Positions 1-5,949 of a stretch of 8,412 nucleotides of DNA are shown piece after piece. The notes beneath the pieces are model-generated. The model was not told the DNA's origin. It was given only the letters and a program-made list of their open reading frames with translations, and ran no database searches. The stretch is taken from NCBI GenBank assembly GCA_003151655.1, contig PLYB01000288.1, forward strand, positions 352 to 8,763, given 5' to 3'. Position numbers and translations under genes: made by a program. Numbering within the stretch: position 1 is the stretch's first letter; each line of letters starts with the position of its first letter. The stretch is from Gallionellaceae bacterium (GTDB lineage: Bacteria > Pseudomonadota > Gammaproteobacteria > Burkholderiales > Gallionellaceae).

Positions 1-445
1 TGTAGGCGCATTCCCATATCTGATTTCCAAGCCTGCCCCCCGTGTTTTAATTTCTCCCGGCGACATAGCTTCGCAAGTCACCATCAAATCATGCAGTCGC
101 CCAGGGCTCGACAAGCCCGCGCCCAAGGTGACTGACAAAATGTCACCCGAGTTGCGCCTACCCCGTTTGGAGATGCCCTTATCGCATGGACGTGGCGCGG
201 TATATGTCATTTAGGGTTTTACGCAATGCTTGCTTGGCGTATTCTTTGGTTAGGTACTGCAAAAATCTTTTGGGCGAAACCCCAGCCCACTCAGAAAAGA
301 CCTTTTGCAGATGAAATTCGCTCAGATCGCAGTAGATTGCAATTTCGTTTAGCGTGGGTTGAGTTAGAGCATGGTGACGTATAAATTCAATCGCACGAGC
401 GACTATCTCATATTGCCTGACCTGATCCGCTATGGCATCACGCAT
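1..445 (-). pseudogene. Ada-like HTH / O6-methylguanine-DNA methyltransferase, frameshifted and cut by the window edge
   Basis: Family role: an AraC-type DNA-binding domain fused to a methylated-DNA-protein cysteine methyltransferase, which repairs alkylated guanine by suicidal methyl transfer. What is seen: the start at 445 gives MRDAIADQVRQYEIVARAIE, then an HTH region (LSEFHLQKVFSEWAGVSPKR) up to YAKQALRKT. The frame then shifts and stops at 179-181. From base 144 downward a second frame reads GDILSVTLGAGLSSPGRLHD followed by VTCEAMSPGEIKTRGAGLEI, which is the family's normal continuation, and it runs off the window at base 1. The two halves are separated by about 64-67 extra bases. The methyltransferase domain lies outside the window. 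I chose 445 rather than the upstream ATG at 532 because homology begins there and it overlaps the transporter stop codon by 8 nt. An 88-residue HTH-only product could still be made. Ada-like identity is fairly secure; loss of function is inferred. Confidence 0.75.
140..209. repeat. 6-bp direct repeat bounding a ~58-bp insert within the ada-like gene
   Basis: The plus strand carries atgtca at 140-145 and again at 204-209, 64 bp apart. Collapsing the segment onto one copy removes 64 bp (remainder 1 modulo 3) and joins the two Ada-like reading frames as ALRKTLNDILSVTLGAGLSS. Comparison with remembered family members suggests one residue fewer, so the true insert may be 67 bp. The inner sequence has a 5-bp inverted pair (gcgcc at 154-158, ggcgc at 194-198) but no transposase and no long terminal inverted repeats. 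It could be a tiny miniature element with its target duplication, or replication slippage or a rearrangement. A direct repeat of 6 bp can occur by chance; the frame restoration is the stronger evidence. Confidence 0.5.
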
Positions 446-1331
446 TGCCGGGTAGCTTCCGCAGTAACAGTGTGGCTGGGTTGAATCCGGTGACCAATGC
501 CGTGCCAACAATAATGATGCACGAACCGGCAATCATGCCAAAGGTAATGACTTCGCCCAGAAAAAGGTGGCCAAATAAAATCCCGAATATGGGAATCAAG
601 AATGTAACAGTCAGCGCGGAGGTTCCTCCTATGTCCCTGATCAATCTAAAATAGAGCAGGAATGCTATTCCGGTGCAGACAATACCCAAGGTTGCGACTG
701 CCAGCATGACGCCCAGGCTGGGGGGACTTGAAACCGAGGCAAATGGTATGGCGGGTAAAATGACCAGACTTGCCGCCCACATGCTGCCATGCGCGTTGGA
801 AAAACTGTCCACCGACTTTGCCGTTTTTGCATAGTTCGTGGCTAAGCCGTAAGAAAATGCGGCCAGCAACACTGCTGCTATTGCGACTCCTGCCCCACGC
901 TGAGCGGATAATTGGTCAAGGCCGACGATCATAGCCACACCGATGATACCCAGCACCAAGCCAAGTACAGTTTTTCCGTTCAAAGGGTGTCGATACCAGA
1001 CTGCGCCGATTACCGCGCCCCATATCGGTGACGTTGCATTCAGAATAGAAAGTGTCGATGCCGAAAGGGTCTGCGCGGCATAGCCGAACAGCAGAAATGG
1101 AAGTGCCCCGTTGAATACGCCCAGCATAAGGTAGTGCCGCCAATGCTGTTTGGCATTGAGCGGCTTGTGTAGAAACCGGGCAACGATCATCAGTAATATC
1201 GCCGCAAGGGCAACGCGGGATTCGATTAAGATCAGCGGCCCCAGTATCGGAGCGCAGATACGAACATACAAAAATGCGCCGCCCCAGATTGCGGCAAGGG
1301 TTAACAGTCTGATAAAAATAGCCAAGTTCAT
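438..1331 (-). CDS. EamA-type drug/metabolite transporter (DMT superfamily permease)
   Basis: An inner-membrane permease of 297 residues, the usual length for the 10-helix DMT family built from two EamA repeats. Substrate cannot be told from sequence; members move amino acids, metabolites or drugs. Hydrophobic segments run through the whole protein, beginning with FIRLLTLAAIWGGAFLYVR (about 6-24). The family-typical end of the second repeat is at about 240-265 (LTVTFLIPIFGILFGHLFLG), followed by a last helix and a short basic tail. The start at 1331 is preferred over ATG codons at 1412 and 1385. It is preceded by GGAAG four bases upstream, and the protein then begins directly with the first membrane helix, whereas the upstream extension is hydrophilic and unlike the family. 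The stop codon overlaps the ada-like start in ATGCGTGA, so the two genes were probably translationally coupled. Confidence 0.9.
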   Translation of the reverse strand: MNLAIFIRLLTLAAIWGGAFLYVRICAPILGPLILIESRVALAAILLMIVARFLHKPLNAKQHWRHYLMLGVFNGALPFLLFGYAAQTLSASTLSILNATSPIWGAVIGAVWYRHPLNGKTVLGLVLGIIGVAMIVGLDQLSAQRGAGVAIAAVLLAAFSYGLATNYAKTAKSVDSFSNAHGSMWAASLVILPAIPFASVSSPPSLGVMLAVATLGIVCTGIAFLLYFRLIRDIGGTSALTVTFLIPIFGILFGHLFLGEVITFGMIAGSCIIIVGTALVTGFNPATLLLRKLPGNA

Positions 1332-1406
1332 GGTTCTTCCAAAATTGTCGAGGCAAGCACAGTATCGTTGACCAGAGCGTTCCATGCCACCCGATTCTTG
1401 CGGTAT

Positions 1407-1448
1407 TGCCAACGGTATAACTTTGGCAGCTTAGTTATTCCGAATAAC
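1407..1448. promoter_or_regulatory. Two inverted repeats upstream of the transporter: possible operator
   Basis: In the gap between the rep stop and the transporter start lies gttattccgaataac at 1434-1448, a perfect 7-bp inverted repeat around a single central base. A second pair, tgccaa at 1407-1412 and ttggca at 1423-1428, lies nearer the transporter. The hexamer cggtat occurs at 1401-1406 and again at 1413-1418. A TATACC-like -10 can be read on the minus strand between the palindromes, but no convincing -35 element. The A/T-rich stem with no T-run makes a rep terminator unlikely. I read it as a possible repressor site controlling the transporter/ada-like pair; the binding protein is unknown. 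Confidence 0.3.
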
Positions 1449-1467
1449 AGAAGTGCAGGACGATAGC

Positions 1468-3462
1468 TTATGCATTTCCCAGCATCGCTTTCAACCGCGC
1501 CAGTTTCGCTTTGCCTTCCTCTTTGCTGACTTCCGGCGCGTTACCTGCCGCCACGGCACCAGCAAAAATTACATCGCCTTCGGGTAACTCTTTGATAAAA
1601 CGGCTGGCTTCGCAGGTCGCCCATTCCTTGCCGCGTTTGCGCTTGATGCAATAACTGATGTGCAATGAACGCTGAGCGCGGGTGATGCCGACGTACATCA
1701 GGCGGCGTTCTTCTTCGATCTGTTCGGGCGCTTCACTGCGTTCGTGCGGCAATACGCCTTCTTCCACGCCAACCAGATAGACGTGTCCGAACTCCAAGCC
1801 TTTGGCCGCATGCAATGTGGACAGCGAGACCGCATCGACTTCCTCTTCGCGTGATTCGAGCAGGTTCATCAAAGCGATGGTCTGGGTCATTTCCAACAGC
1901 GTTTTGCCATCAGCTTCCGATTTTCGGTTCAGCCAGCCGACAAAATCGCTCACGTTCTTCCATTTTGTTTCGGCCTGACGCGGCTCATGGCTATCGAATA
2001 GCCAGGCTTCATAGTCGATTGCGCTCATCAGATCGGTCAGCACCGGCGCGCATGCTTCTTTGGCGGCACGCGCTTCCATGCGATTGATGAAATTACAGAA
2101 AGTGATGAGTTCTTCGTGTTGACGTGCGGGCAGTTGATCTTCCATCGGACTTTCGAAGGCCGCCTCGAACAGACTGATCTCCCGCGTTCCCGCATAACTT
2201 GCGAGTTTTTCCAATGTGCTATTGCCTATCCCGCGTTTGGGGGTGGTCACGGCACGAATGAAAGCGGGGTCGTCGTCGGGGTTGGCGATGAGGCGCAGGT
2301 AGGCAACCAGATCCTTAATCTCGGGGCGATCAAAAAATGGGGTTCCGCCGCTGACCGTGTAAGGGATATTTTGCACGCGCAAGTGTTCCTCAAATACCCG
2401 CGATAAGTGATTGCTGCGATAGAGAATTGCATAGTCAGCGAAGCGCGTTTTATGCTCGAACTTGTGTGCCATCAGGCGCAGCACCACCGACTCCGCTTCG
2501 TTGTCATCATCCTTGGCGGCGAAGATGCGAACCTGATCGCCCAAACCGTGATCGCTCCAGAGTTTCTTTTCGAACAGCTTGGTGTTGTTCTTAATCACGT
2601 GGTTGGCACTCTGCAAAATCCGCTGAGAAGAACGATAGTTCTGCTCCAGTTTAATCACGCGCAAATTTGTATAATCTCTTTGCAAGTTTTGCAAATTGGC
2701 AGTACTGGCTCCGCGCCATGAGTAGATCGCCTGATCGTCATCGCCCACTGCAGTCAGTGCCGCACGGCTGCCAGCCAGCAAGCGCATCATCTGATACTGG
2801 CAGTCATTGGTATCCTGATATTCATCCACCAGCAAGTAACGCAGACGTTGCTGCCAGCGAAGTAATGCTTCGGGGTGTCCTTGAAAGAGATCAACCGGCA
2901 AACGGATCAGATCGTCAAAGTCTACCGCTTGATAGGCGCGCAAAGTTTCCTGATAACGCGAATAGAGCAGGGCGATGCGCTGTTCGGCTTCACTATCAAC
3001 AAGGCTTTGTGCATGTTCCGGCGAAACAAAGTTGGCTTTCCAGTTCGACATCATGCTTTGAGCAAGACGGATATCCTGTTTGTCCGGTGAGCCGAGCAAT
3101 TCGCTGATGATTTTTCCCGTATCGGCGGAATCCATGATCGAAAACTGTTTTTTGTAGCCGATGAGTCCGGCTTCCTCACGTAGGATTGTCATTCCCAAGG
3201 CGTGAAAAGTGCTGATGGTCATACCCTTGGCATTGCCGCCAGGCAGCAACTTGCCAACACGCTCACGCATTTCATTCGCCGCTTTATTGGTAAAAGTGAT
3301 GGCCGCCAGATTACGCGCCGAGTAACCGCATTGCTCAACCAGATAAGCCAGCTTATGCACGATCACCCGGGTTTTTCCGCTACCGGCTCCAGCGAGCACA
3401 AGTAGGGGGCCGTCCAAATAGGTGATAGCTTCGCGTTGGGCGGGATTGAGTTTACTTAGCAT
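1468..3462 (-). CDS. rep: ATP-dependent DNA helicase Rep
   Basis: A superfamily 1A, UvrD/Rep-type 3'-5' DNA helicase that helps replication forks pass protein roadblocks and restart. Its 664 residues match the usual Rep length (about 670). The motifs appear in order: Q motif around N6-Q9, Walker A GAGSGKT at 25-31, motif Ia ITFTNKAANEM at 55-65, TFHALG at 85-90, Walker B VDEYQDT at 212-218, motif III VGDDDQAIYSWRGA at 239-252, motif IV EQNYRSSQRIL at 273-283, motif V LSTLHAAKGLEF at 547-558, and motif VI with the arginine finger region RRLMYVGITRA at 586-596. The start at 3462 fits the family N-terminus, although no clear Shine-Dalgarno precedes it. Rep is preferred over UvrD or PcrA because of the length, the short C-terminal tail and the N-terminus. 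It lies 61 bp downstream of two tiny same-strand ORFs and may share their transcript. Confidence 0.95.
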   Translation of the reverse strand: MLSKLNPAQREAITYLDGPLLVLAGAGSGKTRVIVHKLAYLVEQCGYSARNLAAITFTNKAANEMRERVGKLLPGGNAKGMTISTFHALGMTILREEAGLIGYKKQFSIMDSADTGKIISELLGSPDKQDIRLAQSMMSNWKANFVSPEHAQSLVDSEAEQRIALLYSRYQETLRAYQAVDFDDLIRLPVDLFQGHPEALLRWQQRLRYLLVDEYQDTNDCQYQMMRLLAGSRAALTAVGDDDQAIYSWRGASTANLQNLQRDYTNLRVIKLEQNYRSSQRILQSANHVIKNNTKLFEKKLWSDHGLGDQVRIFAAKDDDNEAESVVLRLMAHKFEHKTRFADYAILYRSNHLSRVFEEHLRVQNIPYTVSGGTPFFDRPEIKDLVAYLRLIANPDDDPAFIRAVTTPKRGIGNSTLEKLASYAGTREISLFEAAFESPMEDQLPARQHEELITFCNFINRMEARAAKEACAPVLTDLMSAIDYEAWLFDSHEPRQAETKWKNVSDFVGWLNRKSEADGKTLLEMTQTIALMNLLESREEEVDAVSLSTLHAAKGLEFGHVYLVGVEEGVLPHERSEAPEQIEEERRLMYVGITRAQRSLHISYCIKRKRGKEWATCEASRFIKELPEGDVIFAGAVAAGNAPEVSKEEGKAKLARLKAMLGNA

Positions 3463-3523
3463 CTGAAGTGCAAAACAATATTAGAATTATTTAATTAGGG
3501 CTGGATAACCGAGGGCTTGCCTG

Positions 3524-3724
3524 TCATAAATGGCGGGTCGTGTAGCGGTAAATAGTAGTTTTGCCAGCAACGTTCAATTCGCTTAAGAGAATGATTGGAC
3601 GAGTGCCGTTATATTTTTTTCTGGGATTCCCGCAGGATGGAGTGCAAGTATCGATTACCAATGGTTCAGTGTTTAATTTCCCGCTGCTCGTCCAGTCCTT
3701 TGTAAAAACAAATTTAGATTTCAT
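3524..3724 (-). CDS. Small hypothetical protein, 66 residues
   Basis: I do not recognise this protein. From the ATG at 3724 it reads MKSKFVFTKDWTSSGKLNTE, then VIDTCTPSCGN with two cysteines (27 and 31), a basic NPRKKYNG stretch, and a C-terminal part rich in alternating hydrophobic and polar residues (TRPIILLSELNV, then TTIYRYTTRHL). It has no membrane segment or signal peptide, and the AGKTT near the end is not a Walker A motif. The ATG lies one base after the stop of the 38-residue ORF upstream (TAAAATG), so it could be translated by reinitiation; its own ribosome site is weak. An ATG ten codons further upstream (3754) is possible but would overlap the preceding ORF. It lies between the HNH nuclease and rep on the same strand. 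It could also be the remnant of a larger gene. Confidence 0.4.
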   Translation of the reverse strand: MKSKFVFTKDWTSSGKLNTEPLVIDTCTPSCGNPRKKYNGTRPIILLSELNVAGKTTIYRYTTRHL

Positions 3725-3725
3725 T

Positions 3726-3842
3726 TTACAAAAACTTTCTTTTGGCTTTGGCAATAGTTGCTTCGGCGGCAGCTGTCTGGTGTTTCACTGTTGGTTCGCC
3801 TTCACCTAGAGAACCATATACGTCCATACGAATGTCTTTCAT
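3726..3842 (-). CDS. Small hypothetical protein, 38 residues
   Basis: An unrecognised tiny ORF reading MKDIRMDVYGSLGEGEPTVK, then HQTAAAEATIAKAKRKFL. The second half is an alanine- and lysine-rich stretch likely to form a basic amphipathic helix. Support for translation is a good Shine-Dalgarno, AGGTGG at 3853-3848 on the minus strand, five bases before the ATG. Its stop is followed one base later by the start of the 66-residue ORF. The same frame stays open for 19 codons upstream of the ATG, back to a TGA, with ordinary-looking protein sequence (NEIFNNGIPLNQQVEI). This may therefore be the surviving C-terminal end of an older, longer gene rather than a designed small protein. It lies downstream of the HNH nuclease on the same strand. 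Confidence 0.4.
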   Translation of the reverse strand: MKDIRMDVYGSLGEGEPTVKHQTAAAEATIAKAKRKFL

Positions 3843-3950
3843 AATTTCCACCTGTTGGTTAAGTGGAATGCCGTTATTAAATATTTCATTATCAATTTCT
3901 CAGTTAAATAGTATTCAGTTGAAAAGCGCTTTCCCATTTGATGCACTCTT

Positions 3951-4886
3951 CTATTGACCGACGTACTTGTGCATTCTGTGCCAATCTAGATTTTTCTGGC
4001 TCGGTCGGTGTTCAGGTTGTAGCCACGAAAAATCAAGTAGCTTTGCTTGATATGACATAAGCCCTGTTTGATTGGGTGCCAGTTCTGCAAATTTATCGCA
4101 AGCAACAACTATTTCGAAGCTTGTGCCGATCGACCAAAGCCCTTGGTCAAATGCCCAGTGATGATTACGGCACAACGCCATTCCATTTGTAATGTCATCG
4201 TTCCTACTTTGTGCAAACTGGTGAATATGTGCCGCCTCTACCAACGCCATCCCTGATGGTAGCAACATCTTAATTCCGCATAGCGCGCATGCGTAACGAT
4301 AAAGCGGCACTATCTGGAGTCGAAATTTGATATCTCTACCCAGCTTGACATCTTCCTTTCTTAATAAAGTTGGCATCGTTTCGCCGCCCAAAGAGAAACC
4401 GCTTGAATCCAAACCCAGCATGGCAAGAAGCTTGATTTTTTCTTCCAGAAAAAACCAGCCGCCCGCGATCAAAATTTTTCGAGCTGCATCACGATGGTCA
4501 CTGTTCCGCATCAACTCGAAAAACTCATTAGGGAGTTCGGCGTGCGAAATTACCTTATTTAACAACTCAACGGATGTCGGACGGATGCTGCCAAGAGCCG
4601 CTTCTAACCCCGGAATAGCAACGTGCCGGAGAAATCCATCGCTTTGAAGATGAAAGAATGGCAATTCAGCGCGACCAACTGATCTGCCTCTGGAGCTAAC
4701 AACTTCCCAATAACCCAAGAAGCGAAAAGCAAGTTCGGGTGTTAGTCTTATGATAGTTGAAGTGATCGCACCGTCCTCGATTTGATCAAGGATTGCAAGC
4801 AATAGGAGGGGTTTGTGTGGAGCAGGACTGTTTGAAGCTCTGTCAACACGCAGCTTTGAGAGTCTATTAAGCCATTCGTTAAGCAT
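3951..4886 (-). CDS. HNH endonuclease of the phosphorothioate-DNA-binding restriction type (COG3440-like)
   Basis: Probable type IV restriction enzyme of 311 residues. The C-terminal HNH nuclease module is clear: CALC (C200, C203), AAHIHQF (H220, H222), ITNGMALC (N234, C239) and RNHHWAFD (H242, H243), giving the HNH catalytic core plus a likely zinc site. The N-terminal half carries APHKPLLLLAILD (22-34), LTPELAFRFLGYW (48-60) and LPFFHLQSDGF (75-85). I associate this pattern with the sulfur-binding domain of ScoMcrA-like proteins, which recognise phosphorothioate-modified DNA. The substrate is therefore inferred from family resemblance; nuclease identity is much firmer. No dnd modification genes are in the window, fitting an enzyme that attacks modified incoming DNA. 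No Shine-Dalgarno precedes the ATG at 4886, but the next residues fit the family N-terminus. A palindrome and promoter-like elements lie about 110-150 bp upstream. Confidence 0.85.
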   Translation of the reverse strand: MLNEWLNRLSKLRVDRASNSPAPHKPLLLLAILDQIEDGAITSTIIRLTPELAFRFLGYWEVVSSRGRSVGRAELPFFHLQSDGFLRHVAIPGLEAALGSIRPTSVELLNKVISHAELPNEFFELMRNSDHRDAARKILIAGGWFFLEEKIKLLAMLGLDSSGFSLGGETMPTLLRKEDVKLGRDIKFRLQIVPLYRYACALCGIKMLLPSGMALVEAAHIHQFAQSRNDDITNGMALCRNHHWAFDQGLWSIGTSFEIVVACDKFAELAPNQTGLMSYQAKLLDFSWLQPEHRPSQKNLDWHRMHKYVGQ

Positions 4887-4993
4887 ACGCTATCTGTGGG
4901 AACACTTTCAATATCATTGGGAAGTAAATACGTGAGTCTTTTGCCAGATTGCACTTGCTTTCTCTCTCTACTTCCTAAAAGATCAAACTGCAT

Positions 4994-5024
4994 CATACTG
5001 CAATTGAATTTTCAGTGCAGTATG
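4994..5024. promoter_or_regulatory. 9-bp inverted repeat between the HNH nuclease and the toxin-antitoxin genes
   Basis: catactgca at 4994-5002 and tgcagtatg at 5016-5024 are exact reverse complements separated by 13 A/T-rich bases. The pentamer agtat recurs just outside at 5026-5030 and 5031-5035. On the minus strand a -10-like TATACT (5031-5026) sits immediately before the palindrome, so an HNH transcript would begin in or next to it. It could be an operator for a dimeric repressor or a 5' leader hairpin. There is no T-run, so it is not a terminator. Confidence 0.45.
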
Positions 5025-5033
5025 AAGTATAGT
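5004..5033 (+). promoter_or_regulatory. Candidate sigma-70 promoter reading toward the toxin-antitoxin pair
   Basis: TTGAAT at 5004-5009 and TATAGT at 5028-5033 are separated by 18 bases, a reasonable -35/-10 pair. It would give a leader of about 150 nt before the antitoxin start. It overlaps the palindrome and the minus-strand TATACT, so the region could act as a divergent promoter. A nearer -10-like TAGAAT at 5155-5160 lacks a good -35 at normal spacing. A/T-rich DNA yields such matches by chance, so confidence is modest. Confidence 0.3.
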
Positions 5034-5191
5034 ATTTATTAGAATACGCCGAATACAACTGTATATTGATTGAAGCACGGACGCAGCGCTTGTCTTCCTT
5101 GCAAATGCGCCGAAAAGTCAATCGGCATGAATATTCTGCAAACTTCGTTTAGTGTAGAATCCAAGCACTCAATACACCGTGGAGGGCATAA

Positions 5192-5434
5192 ATGAGCCAC
5201 ACTGTCACCTTGCCGCAAACTCTTTTTAAGCGACTGGAAAAAATTTCAGGGTCTAGGAATACGCCTCAAGCAATCATTAAACAGGCTGTTATAGATCGTG
5301 TCGAGTACGAGGAATGGTTTGCCGAACAGGTTGCTGCTGGTGTCGCGGATGAAAAAGCGGGACGTGTGTACGGTAAAGAGGAATTTTGGTTGCAGCTAGA
5401 TAAGGCGAGAAATGAGCGCAAAAAAGCAGCTTAA
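5192..5434 (+). CDS. ParD/CopG-like (ribbon-helix-helix) antitoxin
   Basis: An 80-residue protein that should neutralise the toxin encoded just downstream and repress the operon. The N-terminus MSHTVTLPQTLFKRLEKISG followed by TPQAIIKQAVIDRVEYEEW has the beta-strand plus two-helix pattern of ribbon-helix-helix DNA-binding antitoxins. The C-terminal half (WFAEQVAAGVADEKAGRVYG, then KARNERKKAA) is the polar, toxin-binding tail typical of this class. A strong GGAGGG at 5181-5186 lies five bases before the ATG. The last 23 nt overlap the toxin gene in another frame, the usual arrangement for coupled antitoxin and toxin. The order (antitoxin first) and sizes fit a parDE/relBE-type module. The family label is inferred from fold pattern and context. 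Confidence 0.85.
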   Translation: MSHTVTLPQTLFKRLEKISGSRNTPQAIIKQAVIDRVEYEEWFAEQVAAGVADEKAGRVYGKEEFWLQLDKARNERKKAA

Positions 5435-5699
5435 GCTTACTGCCCGCGCATTTCGAAATATTGCTGCTGCCGAAGACTTTATCTCAAAAGAAAATCCGGT
5501 TGCAGCGCAAAAGGTTGTTGAATCAATCTATAAAACGGCGGAAAAGTTGGAGACTCATTCCGAGTTGGGGAAACCGGGCCGACTGGCTGGAACGCGTGAA
5601 CTTGTTTTGTCAAAGTACCCATTCATTATTGTCTATCGCGTTAGGGCTACTCAAGTTGTCGTTTATTCTGTTTTACATCAATCTCGCAGATATTTTTAA
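5412..5699 (+). CDS. RelE/ParE-family type II toxin
   Basis: A 95-residue toxin with the complete RelE/ParE pattern: LKLTARAFRNIAAAEDFISK (strand and first helix), NPVAAQKVVESIYKTAEKLE (second helix), HSELGKPGRLAGTRELVLSKYPFI read as consecutive parts HSELGKPGRLAG and TRELVLSKYPFIIVYRV, and the C-terminal VVVYSVLHQSRRYF. The ELGKPGR...TRELVLSKYPFIIVYRV layout and VLHQSRR ending point to the ParE branch, which commonly targets DNA gyrase, rather than the mRNA-cleaving RelE branch. The target is inferred from family. The start codon lies inside the antitoxin gene behind an AAGG at 5402-5405. No key segment looks missing, so the toxin is probably intact. Confidence 0.9.
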   Translation: MSAKKQLKLTARAFRNIAAAEDFISKENPVAAQKVVESIYKTAEKLETHSELGKPGRLAGTRELVLSKYPFIIVYRVRATQVVVYSVLHQSRRYF

Positions 5700-5819
5700 G
5701 TTCGGTTTAGTTAAGGGCAGGCTGTTTGGTTTCGCCAAGTATTAGTGAAGAATGCTAACAGGGGGCGAGACATAGCAATAGCGGAGAACTAGGGCGATTG
5801 TTGCGGAAATGCAATTTGA

Positions 5820-5835
5820 CATAATATACATTATG
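5820..5835. promoter_or_regulatory. 16-bp palindrome with overlapping TTGACA
   Basis: cataat at 5820-5825 and attatg at 5830-5835 are exact reverse complements around atac. A perfect -35 consensus TTGACA overlaps the left arm at 5816-5821, but no good -10 follows at 16-18 bp. The right arm ends in an ATG that opens the five-codon MRKLD frame. This may be the relic of a regulated promoter and start region for the broken gene that follows. Confidence 0.35.
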
Positions 5836-5949
5836 CGTAAGTTGGATTAACCGGACTCGGAACGGTTCGAGGAACAGTTTCGCCGGAAAATGCGCATTTT
5901 ACATTACCCCGTTTATCGGTCGCCCCCTTTCCGTAACTGCTCAAAATGA
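5833..5949 (+). pseudogene. Possible N-terminal remnant of a tyrosine recombinase/integrase
   Basis: Reading from the ATG at 5833 gives MRKLD, a TAA stop at 5848-5850, then in the same frame PDSERFEEQFRRKMRILHYP followed by VYRSPPFRNCSK and a TGA at 5947-5949. The EEQFRRKMRILHYP part resembles the first helix of integron- and phage-type integrases, where a basic helix leading to a RxxHY-like motif and a YRT segment precedes the rest of the SAM-like DNA-binding domain. Everything after that is absent. If the reading is right, the piece is a decayed fragment marking past integration near the toxin-antitoxin pair. The resemblance is short and judged by eye, so chance is a real alternative. Confidence 0.25.

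Noticed and set aside
2..161. 9-bp inverted match gtaggcgca (2-10) and tgcgcctac (153-161)
   Set aside because: The left copy lies within coding sequence that reads normally for the Ada-like protein. A 9-bp match over this distance can arise by chance and does not define an element.
3839..3937. A 32-codon minus-strand ORF overlapping the 38-residue ORF by ATGA
   Set aside because: It is very short with unremarkable composition, and a better protein-like reading lies in another frame over the same bases. I mention it in a finding but do not annotate it.
3561..3957. Two plus-strand ORFs of 71-82 codons opposite the tiny minus-strand ORFs
   Set aside because: No ribosome sites, and the composition looks like antisense shadow. 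The minus-strand frames have better start signals and spacing.
5056..5080. LexA-like box (ctgtatat) upstream of the antitoxin
   Set aside because: Only the left half matches; the right-hand CAG half-site at the required spacing is missing.
5700..5815. Integron attC site after the toxin
   Set aside because: A lone gctaac is present, but I found no paired core sites or long imperfect palindrome of the attC type.
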